NCBI GenBank assembly: GCA_947462335.1 | Contig: OX381714.1 | Location: 41,079,360 to 41,143,359, forward strand | Source: Harmothoe impar | Taxonomy: Eukaryota; Annelida; Polychaeta; Phyllodocida; Polynoidae | Direction: 5' to 3' | Length of the DNA: 64,000 nucleotides | Shown here: positions 11,240 through 24,133 of the stretch, piece after piece | Numbering within the stretch: the stretch's first letter is position 1 | How the letters are laid out: every line of letters starts with the position of its first letter | Program-made: the position numbers and the translations under genes | Notes under the pieces: model-generated | Database searches by the model: none | The model's input: the letters and a program-made list of their open reading frames with translations, nothing else | Told to the model about the DNA's origin: nothing

Positions 11240-12721
11240 TTACTGCTTGGCAGAAACCATGCGGCGTAGTAGATGTGAAATTAGTTTTCCAAATGCCCAG
11301 ATATCCTTACTCTGATCTAAGGCTGTGGGGCACATATCTACTCCCAATTGAAGGTCATTCTGTAAATTAAAATGCCCAGTTACTATCAAACAGCTACAGC
11401 ACCAATTATGTTTACAGGTGTTATTTTTAATATCCGTACCATTTAGTTTCAATATTCATATCTGTATCATTATTATTAATACTGTGGTTATTTTAATTAT
11501 ACATGTACATAGAGGTTATGTATTATGAATAGGCAAATTTGATTCATATTTATTACATGTACAAGTGCAATATGGCTCAGAATTGTAAACCCACCTCTGT
11601 CCCACTGACAGTAATGTTCGCAGGGTCCAGGTTAGGACAACTGCATCCTTTGGCATGTAGCTCAGCTAAGATGGCTGCCAGATTCCTTGAGATACTCAGA
11701 ACCAAGTTGTGTGGCAGGACGTTATAATGACTGAGGAATGCTTTCAGGTCCATCATCTGCTTCTGAAGGTCTGGTAAATGCACTGTTACTGACAAGGCTA
11801 AAAGAGAACGAGCGAGAGAAGGTTAAAAACGCTATCCATATGAAACCTGAATCATCACTGTGGTCAGATGAAAATATTGCACTTTTCTGTGAAGCGGATT
11901 GGAGAAGGGGCTCCCCAAAACCTAGTTCAATCGTCACACAAAATCTCATATCTTTTACTAGGTATAACTAGGTTATGAAGTGTGAATATAAGAAAACCAG
12001 AGAAAGATTCATGGCATATCACATCAGGTTAGCAGATATGTGGGCCATCGGGGGAAAACGTGCCTCCAGGGGGGATTTTTAGTACTGGTTTTGGCCAACA
12101 GGGGGCAGTATATGGTTAAAAAATATATTAAAAAATTCTTTAGACCAATATTTGTATAGGGAATCCAGTGATATGCTTAGAATTATTCCATCTCGGCTGA
12201 AAACGTTTCATTTTTGGAATGCGAAAGGAACATTTGTTGCCATGGCAACATGGAAAATTGGCATAAATGGTAATTTCTAGTTGCCATGGAAACACTCCAT
12301 TATTCCAAATGGGAATTTTTTGCCACAAATGTTTTTGAAAATTTCTCAAGGAACTCAGATTTGAAAAGAGACGTCAGAAATTCCCTATAGAACCAATTTT
12401 ATGATAAAAACATCAGATGTTTTTGGTTATTTTTCAACAAAACTGTATTTTATGCATTATTAGTATCCATAATAGGATATAATGGATTTAGAGTTTATTT
12501 GCCATTTTCAGTTGTACACACCCACCCTGGTTTGACAAGCAGTTACAGCAAAACTACTTGGGATATTTTAGCTCAAGATATCTCATTTTAAAGCCTGTAA
12601 CATGAACTTTGAAAAGCCATTTCCCCCCTGGAGGCATGTTTTCCCCCATCCGGCCACATATGTTAAGCTTACTTGATACGGTTGATGATATAGGTGCTTT
12701 GCTTGCTTCTTTCGCTTGTTT
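11240..12721 (-). CDS. Receptor exons 41-43: cytoplasmic tail resembling a partial pseudokinase C-lobe
   Basis: Exons 12,673-12,721 ([16 protein letters not shown]), 11,595-11,797 and 11,240-11,359 keep frame after TM7 (phases 0, 1, 0). The tail reads [46 protein letters not shown], then [20 protein letters not shown] and stops eight codons later. This follows a protein-kinase C-lobe: alpha-D/E (L..FL, I...IA..L..LH..G), a degenerate catalytic loop (CPNLDPANI where kinases have HRDLKPxNI), a degenerate APE region and the D(I/V)WxFG of alpha-F. There is no N-lobe, VAIK lysine, HRD or DFG, so catalysis is not expected. It could act as a docking or scaffold tail. Exon 12,673-12,721 lies only a few bases from a MITE (12,028-12,668). 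Confidence 0.75.
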
Positions 12722-15700
12722 CTGAAAATTCATATAGCATAGAAAAAGTTGTGAATTATTACAATTTGTCAGCACTATAAGACTTGAACACAACCCCAAA
12801 GCTATACGACTGAGTAGATTTGTTTCAGAACCATAGTATGTCCCTTACCATCTACTCTAGGCAGTTGCAGAAATATAGTTATGTTGCTAAGTTAAAATAC
12901 GGTATTCAGTAATTGGTAAGCTAGAAGAATTAGAAAGTAGTATGAGGGTCTCACTGCTTTAAGTCTGATCGATGAGATGGTATAGAGGAGAGGGTTGATG
13001 GCACTGTTAATGGGCAGGAGGAAGACCACCACCCAGGCATACACCTCCCCAGGTACTGTTGCTCCCATTCCAGCTGCTAGACCTGCAGGGACACATTCAT
13101 TATGAATTAATATATCAATAATCTTTACTCATAAATGGCTCATCATTAGTGTATGGGAGAACTGTGATGCCTTTGAAATTGTTGTTTACTATTTTTGTGT
13201 TAGGGCTACCTATGTATTAAAGTATGATAGATTCTTGTGTTTCTTTTTTAGGAGATTTTTTTTGTAGTTTACGGTAAGCCCTCTTAGGGGCTAGTGTTGA
13301 CTATAGTTACATCATGGTCAGCAGTACATCTCACATTGAAAACAGTAAAACAATGGCCTAGTGAGATGTTGTCGGAACCAATACTCCACCCACATCTGGA
13401 AACACATAAGCTAAGGCTCCACAACACAATTTTTGGGTAATTCTCAATGATCATTCCATCATCCCATTGTACCTTAGCCTTCCCTCAAGTAGACCATGTA
13501 TTAGGGATACAACAGATCAGAAGGAAATGAATGTAAGGGTTTGTTTATATTACGTACATCACAGGTATAGATCTATAGAGTTGGGCATTTCAGTAAAGTA
13601 AAGAGATTATTTATGGCCAGCCTAGTTAACAAACTATTTTACGTCAAAATAACGTTTTAAATGTTTAAATGACGTCAAAATAACATTTTTTGTTTACTGG
13701 GAGTATCTAAATGGTCTGATAACTAACATGATGGATATTTTCTGGATTAAGACAATAAAGCCCATTTACTGACTTACCCATACTATTTATCGGCACCCAA
13801 CAGAGGAAGTCTGTGAAGACCACAAGGGTCAAGCGGCGAGCGAGCGCAATATCACCTTGATTTGGTTTCTGTCCATGAGTGAAGTTCTTAGTCTGGTCAG
13901 TACTCTTTTTAACCACATGGAATAAGTATGCATAAGCCACAAAAATAAACATGAAACACATGAAGTTCATCCCATGGAATATGCCAATGGAGAATTGCCA
14001 GCCAGGACTATAATCTTGAGTAAGGTAGATTGATATACACACACTAGACTTCCCATAGAATCCATCACCAAAATAAGAGATGGGCATCAGTGGCAGGGCT
14101 GCAAGGAATAATCCTAACAACCAGATGAATGCCATCACCATTTTGGCTTGTTTCATGCCAAAGTTGGTGGATTGGAGGGGGAAAACAATTTTGTAGAACC
14201 GATCCGCTGAAATGAGGCAGAGAGTGAACACAGAGGTTTCACTGGAGAATGTATTAATGAAGCCAAGAAACTGACAAATCCAACTATTTGTCCAGACATC
14301 TGCAAACTCAATATAGACTCCCCTGAAGTAGGCATCAACTGAGGCTAGAGTGACCATGTATAAACCCATGAAGAAGTCTGCTACAGCAAGGTTCATCACA
14401 GAGAATGAGTAAACTGTCATCTTTTCTGACCGCCGGTAGATCAACACAAACATATTGCACAAGAAGGCCATCAGACCAAGCACCCAAAGGAACACCTTTA
14501 AAACATCTCGACTCATTAGGTCTTCACAAGAACTAAACTCATCTCGTTTGGGCAGACAATCCTCTTCAAGAACCTTTTCACTTACAAAACAACAGTACTT
14601 GAAGAGGTCACTTTTCAGAACATTGAGATTGGGAACATTCATAAACTCTTTGCGGGTTATTTCTAAGCCAATATTGCCTGATACATCCAGATGTGTTAGT
14701 GTTTCTAGACCCTTTAAGGCATTGACAAATGTCATTATCTCATTCTGTGATAAATCTAAAGATTTGATCATAGGCATACCACCAAATGCTTCTGTTTCAA
14801 TAGTTTTAATACCTAGTGCTCCTAGTTCCAGGAATTCAATTCTATCTAGTCCAGCAAAAGCAAATGTTTGAATGGTAACCAATCCAGAATTATCTTTAAG
14901 CAACAACACCTTCAAATTAATTAAACCATGAAAGGTATAACTCCTAATAACCTCTATGCTATTATTAGACAGGTCCAGGTAGTGCAAATTGCTTAGAGAA
15001 GAAAATATGCCAACAGGTAACTCTAATAATCCATTTGACCTTAGAATTAATTCACCAAGTGACAAAAATCCTTCAAATGTCCCATTCTTGATACTTAGGT
15101 TGTTTGAGGTAAAATTCAATTTCCGAGCATGTGTTGATATAGTGTCAGGTATCGAGGTAAGCCCAGCATCTTGACATTTGAAGGTTAGTCCTGTACAGCT
15201 GCATTCCTCTGGGCATGTAACATCACAGAGCTGCTCATCAGTACCTTCCCGACATTGTCTTATACCATCACATCGCTGCTTCATGGTGACACAGATGTTC
15301 TCACCCTCACATCGGAGATGGCCAGAACAGGTGAAATTAGCTGGGGGGGGGGTGGAATATTGTAAATGATAAGTCATTATCACACATTTTAACAGTCATC
15401 AAAACAAACATTATATTAGCAATATCTATTCATATTCATTTGCTGCATAGCTTTTTGAATTTGACCTTTAAATCACCTCTAGCTCAAACTGTGTCTGGCT
15501 GGATTAAGTTGTCTACATTTTTGCCAACTTAAAGATAAGCATCAACGGCTGAATCTCCTGCAGTATATCCTTTCCAGAGAGGTCTGTTTCAACTTATATC
15601 TATCAACAGATTAATGCATAAGTCTTTTCTTAGAATGTATATTCTTAAACATATAAACATACCACAGTCCTGTTCATCTTCCTTGCCAATACAGTCTGAA

Positions 15701-18700
15701 GTTCCATCACAGATCCGTTCTAGTGGTATGCAGTGACCCTCAGCACACTTAAGATACCCTGGTGGACACTTGAAGTCACCTGTTGAAAGAAGTAGTTCAT
15801 CTTTATCATTATAATATGTGACATGATCTGCGAAAAGGGCCCTTGGTGCAGGGCCCCTTTTCCAATTACATGTCACATATTATCACACTCTATTATTGAC
15901 AAAAGTAAAGGTATAAGACATATTTATTACTGTAGGAGGTGTAATTGGTGTATCATACGTACCACAGTCTTGGAGGTGTGACAGGTCTCTACACCCTGTT
16001 TTGTCACCATACTTATCCCGGTCTGCCACACACTGCTCTTGGCGTGACACCCACTGCCCTATTCGACATCGGAAATCTTCCCGGGAACGATTAGCATCTG
16101 TCAGGCATTTAGAAGAAAGAAACATAATTCTGCTTATTCCTCAATGCTGCATCGCAACACTTAACACTTGCATTATATGGAATAACAACGTTCAGGATAA
16201 CTAAATTCATGGTCAGACACTGACCGTTATGACTGTATGATTTATTGATGTAATTAGTGTATGTGTAATACACAAACAGGTCGAGGTCATTCAAGTGAAT
16301 CTATTTGTAGTATAAGAAGACACAGCCATCAATAGAATCTATGTGAGGCATTAATGGTTTAACCATAAACTATTATTTGATTTGGCTAACATGTTATTAT
16401 GGCTTTTTGTGTCAGTATGTATACATGTTTACATTGGATGTGGGATTTTCTAAATTATTTAAAATATTTTTGCAATGAAAGGTCAAATTAAATAGGTCAT
16501 CAGTATTTGAGGCAGTTAGTACTACTTTTGATTTTCAATGGATTAATCTTAGCAAATCAAAGTAAGGGTATTTGAAAGGAGAATAAAGTTTGACGTTTTG
16601 ATAATTTTCAAATATTTAAGTACTCACATTGATAACAGACCAGCGGCCCTACATAGTGGTATTGATACTGGCTCCCAGCAAATTGGGTACCACTCAGAGA
16701 GAGGGCTATTATAGGTAGATCGTCTAGCGAAGTTACAACCCCAGCGTCCATGGTCAGGCGACGTGGATTGGTGGTTCCAGAGGTTGTACAGCTGCATCTT
16801 TGTTAAGAATAATCACAATATTGAATTTTCATTCTTACTCAGAGCCTTTACTAGAATTGTCATACAGAACTGGGTTCCTTACAAGTACCCATTACCAACT
16901 TATCAGTTCAGCCTTACAAGGATCAACAGACAAAGTAATATAGCATGATAATATGGGAATATAATTACTGTCTATTTTTGTCATTGCAAGATGATGTCAG
17001 CAGACACTGGCAGCCTTCTGATGTGATGGTCCATGGGCGCTGTTCCCCATCAATATTCACCCAATAGTCCTCATCTATCATACCGTTAGCCGCGAAACAC
17101 TCAATACTGACATACTGTTCGCATCTGATACTGGATGATGTAACAGCCTACATGACAAACATAATGTGCACAATTAGGTATAGTTTGGGTTTTAAGTTAT
17201 TTTTTCGTAAGTTAAAGGGCCTAAGGAGGGAGTCCTAGCTGCAGAATGCAATTTTGGAACCCTAAATGGTAGACTGAATAGGGACAAATTGGTATTTTGT
17301 AGCAAAATGGTCTGTTGTCGATTTTGTGGTTGTGCCAAACCATCTGAACTGTCTCCTAGTGATCTCTGCGGTGCCACATAATGAATCTGGTGACAATCAA
17401 CCGTGTAAATTTCAATCTTTCTTACATAACTGATGTGGATGGTTTCTACAAAGGTGATGTTCATCCCATCCTTTTATCATTATATGTGTAAACTGATGTA
17501 GGGGCACAAATAATACGTGTACATATAGGTCCGTGGAGTCAGAGCGGGAAGTGCCTCCAACGGACACTAGGTGGCAACACCTACGCCATGTCCTTTCGGT
17601 TATCCGGTAGCGGAGCCAGGCAAGGCACTCCAGACGGCGCTACGGAGGAGTGCCACGTCGACACTGCTTGGTCCGCGCTCAGGGTATATAAGAGGCCGAG
17701 GTTGGCTACCTCAGAGAGTTCGTCCCAGGACGAGCTCTGACCCACACCTTTCGTAACTTCGCTTTGATAGGGGCACCTACACCCCTCCCACACTATGGTT
17801 CCTGCACCAGCCATGCTGGCTCAGGGCCTGACTGTCCGGTATTGCTAAACTTCGAACTATCGATAGAATCCTGTGTGTCTTCGAATGGTTAAAAGACCAA
17901 GTGAACAGAGTAGAGACCTTCGTGTACTTTTGAGGCTGTGATCGAATAAAAACCTGTTGCATTCAAACCGAATTTGGAACCTGAGTTCGCGTTATACGTA
18001 AACGAAACCCCTACACTATTCATATATATTGCAATTATTTAGATTACATAGAGAAAGGTGGGTCGCTACCTCTTGAATATGGACACACTGCGCAGGTATT
18101 TGCGCATATAGCTTAAATGGCTTAGAATGAGCTGATATTTACTCACTGGGTACATATATATGCTGATTAAGCAATATCCAAAATTTAGACGTTTTTGAGA
18201 AAAATTGAGCTTTTTATTGGACTTTGAATATTTGATATATTTGTAGCTGATAATATTTGCTATTTTTGACATTAGCTAAAAAATTGGAATTATTAATCAA
18301 TAAATCATTATCTAGGTTGCTATAAATGCCATTACATTGCTTGCAGTAACCAAAGGTATGAAGAACAACCATTTTATACCCTGATTCTTGCCGTTTTACC
18401 CAACATTTTAGGCATTAAATATAAGATTTTGACGATTTTTGCACTATTTTTTAACTTCAAAGGCCAAAAAACCTAAAAATATGCCCGGGACCCCCTACCA
18501 ATATGTTAGCAAATGATCTTAACTATTTTTTGAGAGAGTTAAAAAAAATTCTGTTAACTTTGAATACTATTTTTAGCTAATAAAGCTACAAAATAATGAA
18601 AATTTGTTCCTATTCTTTCCGGAAACATCATATTTTTACCCAGAATGCCATTGCATACAACTGTAAAATTATTTTTGCAATAAAGTGGAACATGTATAGG

Positions 18701-21700
18701 CGTTTCACATGTGAAGTTTTACATTTCTGTGCATAACTGTTGATATGAAAAAAATCATGGAAGTTTTCACATTTTTTTCTATATTTTTGTGAAAAATGAA
18801 AATACTTTAATTTTTCAAAAATCTGTAACTTAAAAAGTAGCTCGGGACCCCAGTAGTATAGTATGTATCGGAACGGGACTATAGTTAAGTACTGTTTATT
18901 ACTCAATCGACATGCAGCCAATCAGAGGCCTCCATTTGACCGGAAGTGACGTCACATGCCCATATAAGGGCATACCGGAAGTGACGTCACGTGACCTTGA
19001 CCTAGTTAGAGGTCAAGGTCATGACTCAGCCAATCAGAGGCTTCCATTTGCCCGGAAGTGATGTCACACGCCCATATAAGGGCATACCGGAAGTGACGTC
19101 ATGTGACGTCACACGCCCATATAAGGGCATACCGGAAGTGACGTCATGTGACCTTCACATGTACATATAAGGGCATACCGGAAGTGACGTCAAGCGACCT
19201 TGACTTAGTTAGAGGCTTCTGATTGGCTGGTACACCGGAAGTGACCCATTTATGCAAATGAGGGGCCTACTTCTGGTCAAATGGAGACCTCTGATTGGTT
19301 GGGTCATGAAGAAATGTGTCTCTTAATTTAATTTTGTTTAGGAAGTGATCGATTTTAGGATCACGCGACCGGAAGTGACCTGATGAGTCACGTGACTAGA
19401 AGTGACGACGACACATACCTTAATTAGACGATTCAGCAGCGACCGGAGGAAGTGTCACTTTAAGAGGACACGCTAGTTAATTGTTATAATTGTTTTACTT
19501 ACTAATAAAAGAAGACGTATGAAAATAAACACAACAATAATTTTATTTTATTTTTTTATTTTCTTTTTTTTCAATTCTAATAACACTCTATTTTTGAAAA
19601 GATGCGCTCAATCAATCAATAACACACTTTTTTCATATTTTAAAGGACTCGTTGTCACACCGTTAGAATGCACGCGACGCTTATAATACAAGTAGCGCAC
19701 GTCATCTTTCTCTATGGTGTAAGTGGCCATTTTTGGTTCGTACCACTTTTGAAATTTATATTTACCGCAAGGAGAGTTTTTCGTTTTCGAAAACATTTAA
19801 GAAGACGACTACTTCTGTACACTTTTTTTTTAAGATTTTCTTTCACCGGTTCCGCTGATTTGATCGTAGCAAATGTAAGTCTTAGGGTTGACACTTGGGA
19901 TCCCGTCACCTTCTCACGCCGCTTTTTCTTTTCTTTCTGAAGTATGTCTCTCTCAGGCGAGGTTTGACTACACACAGGCAAACATCAGAGGCACCCAATA
20001 GCGCTAATTCTACCTTCAGACAAAGGTCAGGCACGGCTGGCCTATAATAGACGGGTCAAGGGCTATTCTAGTGAGGGTCAGGCTACGCAGGACATTCAAT
20101 AAAAAGCTGGAGTTTGGCAAACTTGCTTTTGAAAGTCTGACCATGCGGGATCCTCATGCCATAGTCTGGCAATGCTGAACTCTTGGGAGAGTATGCCGGA
20201 CTCTTGCTGGCCAGACTTTCAAGCAAATTTGCCAAAGTCCAGCTTGTTATTGAATTTCCGGCGTAGCCTGACCCTCAGTAGAATAGTCCTTGACTCATCT
20301 ATTATAGGTCAGCAGCGCCTGACCCTTGTATGAGAGTAGTATTGGCGACATTGGCCGACTCTGATATTTACCCGTGTGTACGGCGGGAGGAAGGGGTTCA
20401 CAGCCACTGCTTGCGCTTATAGAGCGCTACTAGCGGAGGTCTGGATGAGGAGACTACGGTGTTTGTCTTTTGCTTGTGCAGCTGCTGCTGCTGCTGCTGC
20501 TGACGATGTCACGGATGCCGCTGACAGATACTGCTGCTTGTGCTGCACGAGACTGAGTAGCCGCTATTACTAATGCTACTAATACTAGTATGAGAAAATA
20601 CATTTAGTCAATTGATTAAATCAAGGAGGTTTTCTGACTTCAGTGGATCGTTTAGCCATCGGCCACGGGCAAAACTTGAAACCATTTTATACATGGGACA
20701 ATTGGCAGACTCGAAACGTGTTGGTACCATAGGGTCGATCATGTTCATCATCAGTTCAGGCAAAGGAAGTGTGTCGACAGCACGCGAAAACTTCATGTCT
20801 GAATGTTTCAACACAAGACTTTTTATCACACTCACACAGCTGCTTTGAAGAGTGAATCCTTGACCAAACTTGTGCTTTTCCAACACAGCTTTGGCCTCTT
20901 TCTGTGCAGTAAGGGATCTCTCTTTCGGGTTCATCTCAGTGCTGTCTAGCATGTCCTCAAAGTCTTTAACATAATGTTCCAACGGACTACAAATGATGGA
21001 CTCCAGATCATCGTCCGCATATGTCGTCTCCTCGCACCATATTGTGTCTTCGCCTGTTTCGAATTCCGTCATTTTCTTGACAATCTCCTCCTGAGTGCCT
21101 TGCATATATCGAAGCTCCTTCAAGGAGTTGATAACTTGTATGGCGAAGACTGACAAACTTGAAGGAATTTCACCACAGTCAGGCCAAGTATACGGAGCTA
21201 AGAAAAATAGCTCCAACAAAATCTTCTCCCTCTGTCCAAATGAAACTACTGTTCCGATGAAGTTGAAGCATGCTTCTATCCATTGCTCCTTGGTGACGTC
21301 CTTCCAATGTTTCTTTACCTCACAGGCATCATAGGGCACCGTTTCTCTTCTTGCTTCAACTGGGAGTTGCTTTTTCTTTCTTGGACTCATTTCGAGAGGG
21401 TTTCGATGCTCTGTAGCGTCAACACTTTCATAAACAAAGAAAATAGCAGAACTAACCATCGTAACGTGCTGAGCGAGCGTAGAGTGGACGATGCTACGAA
21501 GATGAAGGGCGGGTGGAGAAAGTGTGACTGGTGACAGGGGTGTTTCACTCCTTATGTACCCTGTCCTAGATAAGCCTCTTAAACGGCTGAAAAGACTCTC
21601 TAAGTACAGAGCTTCTACCGCAGGTGGGTTTAGACTTAAGCAGCTTAGTTCACACACGTGTCTGTTAGAAAAAGCTACTTGCACACGCGCTTTCTTTTTT

Positions 21701-24098
21701 TTTTCACTAGTAGGGTTTAGACTTAAGCAGCTTAGTTCACACACGTGTCTGTTAGAAAAAGCTACTTGCACACGCGCTTTCTTTTTTTTTCACTAGTATT
21801 CACCTTCTGCCGACTTATAAGACACCTATACACTCTTTCTCGTGAAATCTATGGAAGATGATGGAAGGACCACTGACTACATTTTCTTTGATCAGAGCGT
21901 GGAGGACGGCGTCGAACGGAGGGAACGTTGTGAACACAGCTTATAGGTTTTTTGGAAGAGGTCTTGTAAAGTCAAACTGGCGAGAGAGATGGCGTCTTTC
22001 AACATGACAATGACAATGCTGCTATGTTCGAAAAAAATAGCGTGATTTTTTCAAAAAGCTTCTATGAAAGATTTGACGTCTTCGTTGTTGTAGTGGATCG
22101 AGTAATCTGTCATAGTTTGCTTCTTCTTGTCATACTAAACTTTCTGACATGTGACGTAGTCGGATTTCGGCCATTTTGACGCCCGTCAGGTCGCTGTCAA
22201 AAAGTCGATCTCGGTGGCAGGGGTTTTTTGTTTACTAGTTTCTTGGTATACGTCATCCATTCGTAAGTAAAGCAACCTTTCTCTTCGTTTGTAGTGAAAG
22301 CTCGCAAATAATTCGCGTAGCTGTAACCAAGTGCTAAAAAAGTTGACTACTACGTCAACTATTGATTGCTTCTCTTTATGACGCTGAATTGTTGGTTTCT
22401 TCGGTCTCCGGAGGCAAATAACGAGTGAAGGCGTATTTTTTGATCAGGTTCAAGTCGTAACTCTCCGAGTTGAAGCGTACGACTGGAGCTTGACGGATGT
22501 ATCTCAGAAGCCGCCTGGAGAAGGGGTGAATGTCGCTTCCTCTAGCAGGAGAGCTTCACCTATCGCTACATGTAACTTCGCTAAGGTTGGTCGGTAAACT
22601 TCTAGCACAGCTTTCTCGATGACTTTGACGTTCTCGTTTATGTGATTTTTAAACTCGGTCTAACAAGGGGTCGGAATCTGCGTCGGATTCTCTGACGTAC
22701 GCTGCCCCTCCTACCCCGGAAAGTCGTATGCGACGCTAGCCGACATCGCTGCATAGAGGGCAAAACTTAGGTATCGTTCTTAATTTTTCTACGGGTCACT
22801 CGTGATTGTACGGTCTTTTAAAAATTTTGAAACACTTTTCGCAAACGTCCTGCGGCATGTTTTTCTTTTTTTTGTTTTTTCACTTATTTACCAAATATTA
22901 AAAAAATAAACGTTGTTTATCACTTCGAATACTAGACGCCTCTTACCACACGATGCTATTAGCATAGTGAAAGACGTCTGTAGTGTAGGATCGATTTCAA
23001 CAGATGTCCATCTTACTGCAGGGATCAGACGAGAGTCGTCAACACTGGAGTGTCACAGCTCACTTTTATTTCTTTGGGTACAGCTGCATACAACCCTTGA
23101 ACATACATTGCGACGTCGCCGCGTCCCATGTAGTCTTCCAACACTTTCATCAGAGCCATAGGCTCAGACGTCTCGTTGTACTTCCAAGCTTTCAGCACTT
23201 CATACACAGGGTTCTTCACAGTCCTGTCAGAAGGCACAGGTTGAGAGATGGAAGTTACTTCATGAGAAGTCAACCCTAAGTAGATCCCTATGGTCTTCCA
23301 GTCTCTAGGGCAGAGCTCAGCTAAAAGAGATAAATATTTCTGCACTTTCCACTCCATGTCTCCACTCTCTAAGCCATCCCACATGTCATGCTTGTCCATG
23401 TACTCACGTGAGAATTTGATGAGGTCCATACGGTAAGATTCTTCCAAGGCGGTGGCTAGGTCCTTCCACCTACTAGTACAACTTTTCTGGTACCAAGTAG
23501 TGAACATTTCTCTAGCTTGAGTTATGACACTTGTCTCACAACTGAGATATCCCATATCCTTCAAGTTCACTTCAAGGAATGAACCTAACCGTATGTAATC
23601 TGATGTCGGCAACTTACCGCTTATTTTCAGTAGCATAGCGTCTGACAAGTATCCTAACGGCTCTGCTTTGAAGTATGATGATACAGGTACCGCTGCAGCA
23701 GAACCAATAACAGGAGCAGCGTCTGCGCTGGTATCAGACGACTCGTTGTCGGAACAGGGCAACCACATGACTTCGTAAGGTATTGGTGAGGGCAGGCGAC
23801 ACGGACCGGACGCACTACCAGTGGAAATGAGGTCGAAAAACGGACTGTGCGCCCGTGACCCTTCGGGTTCCTCGTACGCCTCGTCGTCAGCGTCGTTCTC
23901 TGTTTCACCCTGTTGCTTTAGGACATGTATGTCTACTACGCGCTGCTGAGGCTGAGTGTCCGAATAGCTGTAAGTCTCAGCGCGAGCAGCGTTGATGGCG
24001 TCGGTTGATGAAGCGGTGGAGAAGGTCTGTGCAACGTACTGCGTGTCAGTACTAGTAGCGGTAGTCGCAGCAAGAGGTGTAGCAGCAGCAGCAGTAGT

Positions 24099-24133
<35 letters not shown>

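Noticed and set aside
20608..21771. 387-codon version of the left-arm gene
   Set aside because: The extra N-terminus is the in-frame 87-bp tandem duplication, and the two arms are conserved in frame only from the ATG at 21,390.
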